Shown here in pieces: positions 1-6,052 of a DNA stretch of 8,956 nt; positions within the stretch are counted from its first letter, which is position 1; every line of letters starts with the position of its first letter. The DNA is taken from the NCBI GenBank assembly GCA_030637845.1, contig DAOWFT010000130.1, positions 1 to 8,956 on the forward strand, written 5' to 3'. Origin of the DNA: Thalassospiraceae bacterium (GTDB taxonomy: Bacteria > Pseudomonadota > Alphaproteobacteria > Rhodospirillales > Magnetovibrionaceae). Made by a program: the position numbers and the translations under genes. The notes beneath the pieces were generated by a model. That model was given only the letters and a program-made list of their open reading frames with translations. It had not been told where the DNA came from and made no database searches.

Positions 1-942
1 AAGGGTAACATTTTCAAGCTTGATGCCAAGATCTTCGGAAATCACGGTGCCCTTGGTCAGGATAGCAAGATCCTGCAACATGGCTTTGCGCCGTTCGCCG
101 AAGCCCGGTGCCTTAACCGCAGAAACCTTGAGGCCGCCACGAAGCTTGTTCACAACCAAAGTAGCAAGTGCTTCGCCTTCGATGTCTTCTGCAATAATAA
201 GCAGCGGACGCGAAGACTGAACAATTGATTCCAGAACCGGCAACAATGGCTGCAGGGTGGAAAGCTTTGATTCGTGAATAAGAATATAAGGGTTTTCAAA
301 CTCAACCGTCATTTTGTCAGCGTTGGTAACAAAATAAGGTGAGGTATAACCACGGTCAAACTGCATGCCTTCAACAACATCCAGCTCGGTGGTCAGGCCC
401 TTGGCTTCTTCAACCGTGATAACGCCTTCGTTACCGACGCGTTCCATGGCTTCGGCAATCATTTTACCGATTTCTTTTTCACCGTTGGCTGAAATGGTGC
501 CAACCTGCGCAACTTCGGCTGAGGTCTTTACCTTTTTGGTGCGTTTTTGTATGTCTTCAATAACCACTTCAACCGCGATGTCGATACCACGCTTGAGATC
601 CATTGGGTTCATGCCGGCAGCAACAGCCTTGACGCCTTCGCGAACGATGGACTGGGCCAAAACGGTGGCAGTGGTTGTGCCATCACCGGCTTCGTCGTTG
701 GTGCGCGAGGCTACTTCTTTAACCATCTGCGCGCCCATGTTTTCAAACTTGTCGGAAAGCTCGATTTCCTTGGCAACAGTCACGCCATCTTTGGTGATAC
801 GCGGTGCGCCGAATGCTTTGTCGAGTACGACGTGGCGACCTTTGGGGCCGAGGGTAACTTTTACCGCATTGGCGAGTGTGTCAACACCGGCCAACATACG
901 GGTACGGGCATCTGTGCCGAATTTTACTTCTTTAGCAGCCAT
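1..942 (-). CDS. groEL: 60-kDa chaperonin GroEL, N-terminal 314 residues (runs off the left edge)
   Basis: ATP-driven cytoplasmic chaperonin that folds proteins inside a double-ring cage capped by GroES. The reverse strand reads MAAKEVKFGTDARTRM at the start. It continues through the ATP-binding loop with DGTTT at residues 87-91, and on through the equatorial and intermediate domains into the apical domain; the last codon in the window is residue 314. The family is usually about 545 residues, so the C-terminal part, including the second catalytic aspartate near residue 398, lies outside the window. The ATG at 942 is preceded by AAAGGA (953-958) about 10 bases upstream. An ATG at 949 is out of frame. 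It follows groES by 69 bases, the normal groESL arrangement, and is expected to be co-transcribed from the CIRCE-controlled promoter. No lesion is seen in the visible part. Identification is certain. Confidence 0.98.
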   Translation of the reverse strand, partial: MAAKEVKFGTDARTRMLAGVDTLANAVKVTLGPKGRHVVLDKAFGAPRITKDGVTVAKEIELSDKFENMGAQMVKEVASRTNDEAGDGTTTATVLAQSIVREGVKAVAAGMNPMDLKRGIDIAVEVVIEDIQKRTKKVKTSAEVAQVGTISANGEKEIGKMIAEAMERVGNEGVITVEEAKGLTTELDVVEGMQFDRGYTSPYFVTNADKMTVEFENPYILIHESKLSTLQPLLPVLESIVQSSRPLLIIAEDIEGEALATLVVNKLRGGLKVSAVKAPGFGERRKAMLQDLAILTKGTVISEDLGIKLENVTL

Positions 943-1011
943 TGATCATGGATCCTTTCGCTAAATTATGAATTTCAAAATTGATATGGGAACTATGAAT
1001 AAAAAGAAGAG

Positions 1012-1323
1012 TTACTTCTTTTTGCCCTTTTTGCCCGTTTCGATTACGCCGAGGATGTCAGTTTCTTTCATGATGATAAGATCTTCACCATCAACCTTGA
1101 CCTCGTTGCCCGACCATTTGCCAAATAGCACTTGGTCGCCGGCTTTTACGTCAAGCGGAACAACGGTGCCGTCTTCGTTTTTGGTGCCGTTTCCGGTGGA
1201 GACAACTACGCCTTCGGATGGTTTTTCCTGAGCAGCGTCAGGGAGAATGATGCCACCGGCGGTTTTTTCGTCCTGTTGGACGCGACGCACCAGCACACGA
1301 TCATGCAGAGGCCTGAAAATCAT
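1012..1323 (-). CDS. groES: 10-kDa co-chaperonin GroES
   Basis: Heptameric lid for GroEL. The 103-residue product begins MIFRPLHDRVLVRR, the classical GroES N-terminus. The mobile loop is near residues 16-34 (EKTAGGIILP) and the beta-barrel residues follow (GDQVLFGKWSG at 62-72). The end is the usual D-I-L-G-V-I strand. The ATG at 1323 is chosen because AGGAG (1332-1336) sits 8 bases upstream and the family starts here. A TTG at 1353 would add ten unrelated residues. The protein is slightly longer than the usual 95-97 residues because of a lysine-rich tail, GKKGKKK, at 97-103. It is the first gene of groESL, with a leader of roughly 70 bases that carries the CIRCE operator. Confidence 0.97.
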   Translation of the reverse strand: MIFRPLHDRVLVRRVQQDEKTAGGIILPDAAQEKPSEGVVVSTGNGTKNEDGTVVPLDVKAGDQVLFGKWSGNEVKVDGEDLIIMKETDILGVIETGKKGKKK

Positions 1324-1331
1324 CTTGGTAA

Positions 1332-1336
1332 CTCCT
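1332..1336 (-). promoter_or_regulatory. Ribosome binding site of groES
   Basis: On the minus strand this reads AGGAG and ends 8 bases before the ATG at 1323. It decides the groES start against the upstream in-frame TTG at 1353. Confidence 0.85.
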
Positions 1337-1373
1337 AGAAGTTGTTGAAACAATTAAATTTAAGGGGCGATTG

Positions 1374-1400
1374 TTAGCACTCCCGCCCATCGAGTGCTAG
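1374..1400 (-). promoter_or_regulatory. CIRCE operator (HrcA binding site)
   Basis: The plus strand reads TTAGCACTC, nine bases (1383-1391), then GAGTGCTAG. This is the CIRCE inverted repeat (TTAGCACTC-N9-GAGTGCTAA) with a single mismatch at the last base. It lies 51 bases upstream of groES, at the predicted transcription start. That is the usual place for HrcA to repress groESL under non-stress conditions. The hrcA gene itself is not in the window. Confidence 0.95.
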
Positions 1401-1402
1401 CG

Positions 1403-1430
1403 ATTTAAGGTGGTTATGGCCACCTGTCAA
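1403..1430 (-). promoter_or_regulatory. groESL promoter (-35 TTGACA, -10 TTAAAT)
   Basis: On the minus strand a perfect TTGACA (1430-1425) is followed after 16 bases by TTAAAT (1408-1403), or after 17 bases by TAAATC. The predicted start falls near 1396, inside CIRCE, so HrcA binding would block initiation. The sequence CTTG at the -35 and CCTTAAAT at the -10 also loosely resembles alphaproteobacterial heat-shock sigma (RpoH) promoters. I cannot tell from sequence alone whether sigma-70 or RpoH reads it. Confidence 0.7.
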
Positions 1431-1442
1431 GGCTACCTGAGA

Positions 1443-1462
1443 TAATTTGGGGTAATTTGGGG
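1443..1462. repeat. Perfect tandem duplication of TAATTTGGGG
   Basis: Two exact copies of the 10-mer TAATTTGGGG lie head to tail (1443-1452 and 1453-1462). They are just upstream of the groESL -35 box and just after the stop of the ArnT-like gene. On the minus (transcribed) strand this is CCCCAAATTA twice. The function is unknown; it could be simple slippage or an upstream binding site. Confidence 0.7.
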
Positions 1463-1482
1463 TTTTTAAGGGGGGTTTAGCG

Positions 1483-3228
1483 CTATTTGACGTTTTTCAG
1501 CTTGCGGGATTCCCACATGACCAGATATTTGCCCCGATAGGGGAAAAAGGCAATTGGGTCGGCCTTTATCTCTCTTTGGCGGACAACGTCTATAATAATG
1601 GCCTCCGGGTTTTCGCCCGCCCATTTAATGGCCGTGGCCATATCAGGAAGAATTAGCAGTGGTTTTTCCATCCTGCCCAAAAAATTAAACTCGCCGTGGT
1701 ATTTGCCGACGTAGGCCATTTTTTTCCCATCGTTCTGCCAGTCGGCAACCAGCCTTGCGGGAAGGCTAAGATCATAGGCATGATGCAACGCCGGTGCCGC
1801 CACCATGTGGGTAAAGACAATAACCGAAGCCGCGGTTATGGCAATTATGCGAACCTCGGAACGGATATCGGGCATGGACACAAAAGATGCGCCAAGGGCC
1901 AGCAATAATGCGGGCACCATCCAGATGGGGGCAACTTCATATGCCCAGCTGGGCATGCGCGGAACGTAGGTTTCAATTAGGGGCAATGCCGCCCAGGCCA
2001 ATAGTATGATGCCAGCCATACCCGCCAGCACCAATGCCGGAACCATGTGTTTGCGTTTAGGTTCTGTTTCGCCTTCGGGTTTTTTAATGTTGCTTAAAAG
2101 AAAGCCTGCAAAAAGCGCCAAGGCCGGAAACTCCGGCAACAGGTAGTGCAACTGCTTTCCTGAAATTGCTGAAAAGGCAACAAGCGTCACCCCAAACCAA
2201 ATGACAAGGAAACGCACCCCACCATCCGTTAGCGATGCCCGGAGCCCGGTGTTATTCACCCAGCTTTTTTTAAACCCAACCGCCCGCCATAATCTTGGCC
2301 ATGCGAACCACGGCAACAGCAACAACGGCAGGTATTGTAAAAACCACCAAGGCGGACGTTGATGGGCAAATGATTTTACCATCCGTCCGGCGGTTTGGCC
2401 GACGAATATGGCGTCGCGGTATTCAGGCCCGCCAACTATTGCCGCCGGTATGGCCCAGCCAAGGGCAATGCCAACGCCGATTAAAATTGCCACGGGAATA
2501 GAGCTGTACCATTTGAACCAGCTTGTGGGCTTGTCCCCGGTTAACATTGGCCCCCAAAGCGGCGCCAATGCGTAAACCGGCAAAACATGAAGAAGTATGG
2601 CCGGCCCTTTTGATAACCCACCAAGACCGAGACCAATTCCAATTAGGGCGATATTTTTCCAAAAACCCCAGGAACTACTGCTGCCATTAACATATGCCCG
2701 CCAACCACCAACCACGCCCAACAGACTGACCATGGTGGAAAAAGCCAACATCATGTCAAACATGGTCATGGTCGAAAAGACCGACCAGTAAACACCGCTA
2801 AGCAGTATCAGCGGTGCAAGGCCCCGGCGCAGCGACAAAACATCTTTGCTTACGTCGGGCCAAAGAGCGGTGGCCATTTTTGCGGTCAACCATAATGAAC
2901 CAAGTCCAAACAGCGGCGCCACCATGCGCGCCCATTCCGCCGAAACCCCAAAAATTGCCCAGCCGGCGTTAATCAGCCAGAACAGCAATGGCGGCTTGTG
3001 GCTGTAAAGTTCACCATTTAGGTGCGGAACCAGATACGAGCCGCTGGTGTGCATTTCCCAGGCAACGCTTAGGTAGCGGGTTTCATCTATGGGTAAAACC
3101 GGGCGCATGATAATTGCACCAACCACCAACACCAGCCACAAAAGGGCTGTAAGCCACATATCATTTGGGCTGGAATGGGTGTTGTTGTCCGCCAATTTAG
3201 CCAATTTCCTCGCCAATTTCTTCGTCAA
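1483..3228 (-). CDS. ArnT/PMT-like (GT83/GT39) polytopic membrane glycosyltransferase
   Basis: Probable inner-membrane enzyme that moves a sugar from a polyprenyl-phosphate donor to an acceptor on the periplasmic side. Up to 581 residues. A first membrane helix (about 25-45) leads to a periplasmic loop with P-I-DETRY (Asp48, the position of the catalytic acid in ArnT and PMT proteins). NGELYSHKPPLLFW (71-84) matches the family's Y-x-x-KPP signature. Further motifs are FDMM (157-160), SKGP (206-209), HQRPPWWF (289-296) and SGKQLHYLLPEFPAL (356-370). There are about ten more hydrophobic segments and a soluble C-terminal part from about 490. The start is uncertain. The outer limit is a TTG at 3228, inside the preceding gene and without a Shine-Dalgarno sequence. 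A TTG at 3195, one base after the preceding stop, has GAGGAAA upstream. An ATG at 3159 has no clear ribosome site. Acceptor and sugar cannot be deduced; lipid A or LPS core is a reasonable guess by homology. Confidence 0.88.
   Translation of the reverse strand: MTKKLARKLAKLADNNTHSSPNDMWLTALLWLVLVVGAIIMRPVLPIDETRYLSVAWEMHTSGSYLVPHLNGELYSHKPPLLFWLINAGWAIFGVSAEWARMVAPLFGLGSLWLTAKMATALWPDVSKDVLSLRRGLAPLILLSGVYWSVFSTMTMFDMMLAFSTMVSLLGVVGGWRAYVNGSSSSWGFWKNIALIGIGLGLGGLSKGPAILLHVLPVYALAPLWGPMLTGDKPTSWFKWYSSIPVAILIGVGIALGWAIPAAIVGGPEYRDAIFVGQTAGRMVKSFAHQRPPWWFLQYLPLLLLPWFAWPRLWRAVGFKKSWVNNTGLRASLTDGGVRFLVIWFGVTLVAFSAISGKQLHYLLPEFPALALFAGFLLSNIKKPEGETEPKRKHMVPALVLAGMAGIILLAWAALPLIETYVPRMPSWAYEVAPIWMVPALLLALGASFVSMPDIRSEVRIIAITAASVIVFTHMVAAPALHHAYDLSLPARLVADWQNDGKKMAYVGKYHGEFNFLGRMEKPLLILPDMATAIKWAGENPEAIIIDVVRQREIKADPIAFFPYRGKYLVMWESRKLKNVK
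3191..3219. repeat. Three copies of GCCAATTT in the TVP38/ArnT-like gene overlap
   Basis: GCCAATTT occurs at 3191-3198, 3200-3207 and 3212-3219, with a degenerate fourth (GTCAATTT) at about 3224-3231. Read on the minus strand it encodes the C-terminal D-EEIGEEIG of the TVP38-like protein in one frame. In the other frame it encodes the K-KLARKLAKLA N-terminus of the ArnT-like protein, if that begins at 3228. The repeat also contains the stop codon of the upstream gene and the candidate TTG starts of the downstream gene. Confidence 0.75.
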
Positions 3229-3889
3229 TTTTTACATCAAGCGATTTACCGTGACGGAAATGACGATACAGATAAACACCTAAGAAACCGGAAAGCACAA
3301 ACAGAATTACGCTGAGGCTTATTCTTAAAGCCGGATCCACCGCAACCCCGCTTCCGGCCAGTGCAAATATCAATGTTTGCGGCAGGTAGCCTATGGCTGA
3401 GCCGCCAATAAAGGGCCCGGATTTTACCGATGATACGCCAGCCGCCAAATTGGTGGCAACGTTGGAGCCTACCGGCAACATACGGACAAGCAGCGTCATG
3501 GAAAAAGTATTGTCGTGAAGGAAATCATCAAGCCTGCGAATTCTGCCGGAGAACCTTCTTTGTAATGGCGCTCGACCAAGAAGGCGGGCGTAATAAAATG
3601 CAATAACACAACCAAGCACGGTTGCCGCCAGCGCAAGAAATGTTCCCATCACAAGGCCAAAGGCATAACCACCAAGAAAGCCTATTACCTGTCGGGGTAA
3701 ACCGATGGCGGTAATAAATGTTGCCATGCCTAAAAACAAAAGCTCACCGGCAAGGCCGCGCCCCATGATGTTGGTTTCAATCCAGCCTTCGTCGAGCGCG
3801 CCGTTTATGCCGCTGGCCTGAAACAAGAAACCAAGCAACGCCAATGTTGCTATCATGACAACACCGCGCAACATTATTCCCGCCCGCAT
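3197..3889 (-). CDS. TVP38/TMEM64 (DedA-like, VTT domain) membrane protein
   Basis: Polytopic inner-membrane protein of 230 residues. An N-terminal helix (about 6-25) is followed by a VTT/SNARE-associated domain. This has a re-entrant-type segment FITAIGLPRQVIGFLGGYAFG (58-78), a helix with G-x-x-x-AFYYARLLGR (93-106), the conserved arginine-proline loop LLVRMLPVGSN (133-143) followed by NLAAG (147-151), and F-x-x-GSAIGYLPQ (160-171) before the last two helices. Bacterial DedA-superfamily members have been linked to polyprenyl-phosphate transport. That role would fit here between a donor synthase and a donor-using transferase, but this is inference. The ATG at 3889 overlaps the GT2 stop by one base (TAATG) and has AGGGA upstream, so translation is coupled. 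A GTG at 4006 would lie deep inside the GT2 gene and is not used. The charged tail DEEIGEEIG comes from a DNA repeat. Confidence 0.88.
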   Translation of the reverse strand: MRAGIMLRGVVMIATLALLGFLFQASGINGALDEGWIETNIMGRGLAGELLFLGMATFITAIGLPRQVIGFLGGYAFGLVMGTFLALAATVLGCVIAFYYARLLGRAPLQRRFSGRIRRLDDFLHDNTFSMTLLVRMLPVGSNVATNLAAGVSSVKSGPFIGGSAIGYLPQTLIFALAGSGVAVDPALRISLSVILFVLSGFLGVYLYRHFRHGKSLDVKIDEEIGEEIG

Positions 3890-4659
3890 TATGTTTCTTT
3901 CCCTGATTGTGACCTGCGTATTATTTGGGTATTGGGTTTTGATCCTCGCGAGCGTAACCACATGACACCGAATATATCGACGATGCCGACTTTTAGCCGT
4001 CCCCACATTCCGTATTTGGAAATGCCGCGTTCGCGTTGGCGGTGATTTACCTTAACCGAAACAACCTTTCCCCCGCGCCTTATCATCAGTGCCGGTAAAA
4101 AACGGTGCATATGGTCGAACCGTGGCATATCGAGAAACGCCTGCCGGGTAAATACCTTTAATCCGCAACCGGTATCGGGTGTTTCATCACCCAAAAGCGA
4201 TGAACGCACCCAATTGGCAATGCGCGATTGCAGGCGTTTCCATTCGGTGTCCTTGCGCTTGGCCCGCCACCCGGCAACTAGCAACAAATCCGGATCGTCC
4301 GCATTTTTAAGTGTTTCAAGAAGGCTAGGAATATCAGCCGGATCGTTTTGTCCGTCACCATCTAGCGTTGCAATGAACTTTGCGTTTGCCGACTTCACCC
4401 CGGTTGCAACCGCAGCACTTTGGCCGCAACAATTTATTTGTCTGACAATGCACATTCGGGGGTGTTCTTTTGCTACCTCAAGCAGACGCTCCGGGGTTTC
4501 ATCGCGGCTGCCGTCATCAACATAAACGATTTGATATTCAACCTTGCCGTCAAGGGCAGCGGCAATTTCTTCGACCAGGGGTCGAATGTTAAGCTCTTCG
4601 TTATGCACCGGCACAACGACGGCAAGCTCGAACAGGGAATCTGGAGTAGAAATGGACAT
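3889..4659 (-). CDS. GT2 family polyprenyl-phosphate sugar synthase-like glycosyltransferase (DPM1-like)
   Basis: Cytoplasmic, inverting GT-A enzyme of 256 residues, likely to transfer a sugar from a nucleotide sugar to a polyprenyl phosphate. Visible motifs are VVVPVHNEE (14-22), YVDDGSRDET (46-55, nucleotide binding), the metal-binding DGDGQNDP (100-107), PDTGCGLK (161-168), the acceptor-side RFLPALMIRRGG (186-197) and HRQRERGISKYG (206-217), a diagnostic block of the dolichyl/undecaprenyl-phosphate sugar synthase group. It lacks the C-terminal membrane helices of ArnC or GtrB, so it resembles the soluble DPM1 type and rhizobial RgtE-like enzymes. The sugar (mannose, glucose, galacturonate or other) cannot be read from the motifs. 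The ATG at 4659 has no good Shine-Dalgarno sequence. First gene of the coupled trio with the TVP38-like and ArnT-like genes. Confidence 0.9.
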   Translation of the reverse strand: MSISTPDSLFELAVVVPVHNEELNIRPLVEEIAAALDGKVEYQIVYVDDGSRDETPERLLEVAKEHPRMCIVRQINCCGQSAAVATGVKSANAKFIATLDGDGQNDPADIPSLLETLKNADDPDLLLVAGWRAKRKDTEWKRLQSRIANWVRSSLLGDETPDTGCGLKVFTRQAFLDMPRFDHMHRFLPALMIRRGGKVVSVKVNHRQRERGISKYGMWGRLKVGIVDIFGVMWLRSRGSKPNTQIIRRSQSGKET

Positions 4660-4689
4660 TATATCTAAGGGGATACCGCTATATTAAAG

Positions 4690-4708
4690 GCCCGGTGTCT
4701 GACCGGGC
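4690..4708. terminator. GC-rich stem-loop, possible (bidirectional) terminator or attenuator
   Basis: GCCCGGT-GTCTG-ACCGGGC is a perfect 7-bp stem with a 5-base loop. On the plus strand it is followed two bases later by TTATAATTTT. On the minus strand it is followed by CTTTAATAT. Either side could act as a modest U-tract. In the minus direction it would sit in the leader of the GT2 gene, 31 bases before the ATG. In the plus direction it would stop antisense transcription before the cyclase. Terminator activity is inferred from structure only. Confidence 0.4.
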
Positions 4709-4942
4709 GGTTATAATTTTGCCAAAAGGCCTTATGGCCATAGCTTTTACACCTCTTAGCCCTGAGGTTCCACCCCGTTATAGAGCCATATTGTTCCCAT
4801 ATTGCATCAATACTGGAAAACGGCGATTATGCATGAGTTGGGGTGGGGGAACATCCCTAAGAGCCAGATTTTAATAAAACATGGGGGATGCTGGGGTTCA
4901 GGCATATCCCGGTACGCTATTTTGGCACGTTATATTTGATAC

Positions 4943-4947
4943 GAGGG
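4943..4947 (+). promoter_or_regulatory. Ribosome binding site of the diguanylate cyclase
   Basis: GAGGG, 5 bases before the ATG at 4953. It supports this start over the upstream in-frame ATG at 4881. Confidence 0.65.
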
Positions 4948-4952
4948 TGCAT

Positions 4953-6023
4953 ATGACTACACCGGATTTATCTACATCTGACTCGTTCGAGCAGGCGCTC
5001 GAATTTGCACGGGCTGCCCTGCAGGGCATGACAACTCATTCAATTGCCCCAACGCCGGAGAACTTTCTGGTTTGGTACACCCATATTGCCGGACGCAATC
5101 CAAATCTTTCGCACATGATTTCCATATTGGCCGATAACAATCAGGAAATAACCAATTCCATCAGCCGGGATATACACGACAGGTTTTTCACAACCAGCGT
5201 CGAGGATGATGCGCTGCATGAAACAGCAGAGCGCATAAACGAAGAACTTAAACACATCATAGAATATATGGATAAAGCCGGCGGAGATGTTACAAAATAC
5301 GGCGAAACACTGCACACAGTCGAGGGTGAGCTTTCTTCTGGTGGTGAACCGGTAGGGCTTGGAGAAGTAATAGCCAAGGTTTTAACCGAAACCCGAAAAA
5401 TGGAAGATATAAATAATAAGCTAGAGCAAAAATTAACCGATTCCACTTCTGAGGTCAGCCAGTTGCGTGAAGACCTTGAAGATATGCGTAGGGAAACATT
5501 GACCGATGCCTTGACCGGCATTTCCAATCGCAAGATGTTTGATATGGAATTGCGCCGCGCTGCCCGTGATGCAATGGAAAACGGCAGCGATCTTTCATTG
5601 CTAATGATAGACATCGATTTTTTCAAAAAATTCAACGATACCTTTGGCCATCAGGTTGGCGATGAAGTTTTGAAGCTGCTGGCAGGCACCCTTGCCAAGA
5701 CGGTAAAAGGAACAGATATTCCGGTAAGATACGGCGGGGAAGAATTTGCAGTCATTCTGCCCAGCACAAATCTTGATGGTGCCTATTCGGTAGGCGAGGC
5801 AATTCGTACACGCATTTCAACCAAGAAGCTTATAAATCGCCAGACCAATACCAGCCTTGGTAAAATCACCGTTTCCGTAGGCATTTCACAGTTTGATTAT
5901 GGCGAGAGAATATCTGACTTTATTCGCCGTGCCGATCAGGCGCTTTACACGGCAAAAAAACTCGGGCGTAATCGGGTTATCAGTCAGATTGATATGGAAA
6001 AAGACGCCCTTAGTTTTGATTAG
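4953..6023 (+). CDS. Soluble GGDEF diguanylate cyclase
   Basis: Makes c-di-GMP from two GTP in the cytoplasm. 356 residues with no membrane segment or signal peptide. The N-terminal helical region (about 10-120) has PTPENFLVWY at 33-42, a pattern I associate with soluble alphaproteobacterial GGDEF proteins. A likely coiled coil (about 141-181) leads into the GGDEF domain: DALTGISNR (185-193), DIDFFKKFND (220-229), GHQVGDE (232-238) and an intact RYGGEEF with the signature at 261-265. The inhibitory I-site position reads KGTD (252-255) instead of RxxD. No EAL domain. The ATG at 4953 is chosen because GAGGG (4943-4947) lies 5 bases upstream; an in-frame ATG at 4881 would add 24 non-conserved residues and lacks a ribosome site. 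Followed after 33 bases by the CLC gene. The input signal is unknown. Confidence 0.92.
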   Translation: MTTPDLSTSDSFEQALEFARAALQGMTTHSIAPTPENFLVWYTHIAGRNPNLSHMISILADNNQEITNSISRDIHDRFFTTSVEDDALHETAERINEELKHIIEYMDKAGGDVTKYGETLHTVEGELSSGGEPVGLGEVIAKVLTETRKMEDINNKLEQKLTDSTSEVSQLREDLEDMRRETLTDALTGISNRKMFDMELRRAARDAMENGSDLSLLMIDIDFFKKFNDTFGHQVGDEVLKLLAGTLAKTVKGTDIPVRYGGEEFAVILPSTNLDGAYSVGEAIRTRISTKKLINRQTNTSLGKITVSVGISQFDYGERISDFIRRADQALYTAKKLGRNRVISQIDMEKDALSFD

Positions 6024-6043
6024 GCCATTTGACCAAAGGGCGT
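6004..6043 (+). terminator. Stem-loop across the cyclase stop codon, possible weak terminator
   Basis: ACGCCCTT (6004-6011) pairs perfectly with AAGGGCGT (6036-6043), with a 24-base loop containing the cyclase stop codon. The following TTTGATTAGG is only weakly T-rich. It may reduce read-through into the CLC gene or stabilise the upstream message rather than end transcription. Confidence 0.35.
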
Positions 6044-6052
6044 TTGATTAGG
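6015..6052 (+). repeat. Direct repeat of TTTGATTAGG flanking the cyclase/CLC gap
   Basis: TTTGATTAGG occurs at 6015-6024, where it includes the TAG stop of the cyclase. It occurs again at 6043-6052, where its AGG end contributes to the only Shine-Dalgarno-like sequence just before the CLC start. The copies are 28 bases apart. Confidence 0.7.

Larger units (their letters stand above)
4660..4952. other. Divergent intergenic region between the GT2 gene and the diguanylate cyclase
   Basis: 293 bases without a convincing gene. It must hold the promoters for both directions, but I find no hexamer pair with acceptable spacing. TATAAT occurs on the plus strand at 4712-4717 and on the minus strand at 4663-4658, each without a matching -35. 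It contains a GC-rich stem-loop (4690-4708), a 10-bp palindrome TATGGCCATA (4733-4742) and a purine-rich stretch GGGGTGGGGG near 4840. An ATG at 4881 opens in frame with the cyclase but is not preferred. Confidence 0.6.

Noticed and set aside
20..964. Plus-strand open frames opposite groEL (for example 365-964 and 547-945)
   Set aside because: They are antisense shadows of a highly conserved GroEL gene, low in complexity, and show no recognisable domain.
1324..1353. Upstream TTG start for groES (adds ten residues)
   Set aside because: The family starts at MxFRPLHDRV, and AGGAG is placed for the ATG at 1323.
3890..4006. GTG start at 4006 for the TVP38-like protein
   Set aside because: It would extend 39 residues inside the GT2 coding region with no membrane-protein character. 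The TAATG junction with AGGGA upstream explains the start at 3889.
4837..4890. Inverted repeat CATCCC ... GGGATG and G-rich run as a possible G-quadruplex or small RNA
   Set aside because: The stem is only 6 bp across a distance of about 25 bases, and there are not four regularly spaced G-tracts. Nothing else supports an RNA gene.
4921..4942. Sigma-54-like -24/-12 sequence (TTGGCACG ... TTTGAT) before the cyclase
   Set aside because: The GG element is good, but the expected GC ten bases later is TT. The nearest TTGA is two bases off and lacks the C, so the spacing and -12 element fail.
4881..4952. Upstream ATG giving a 380-residue cyclase
   Set aside because: The extra 24 residues look unrelated to the protein and have no ribosome binding site. 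GAGGG sits correctly before the ATG at 4953.
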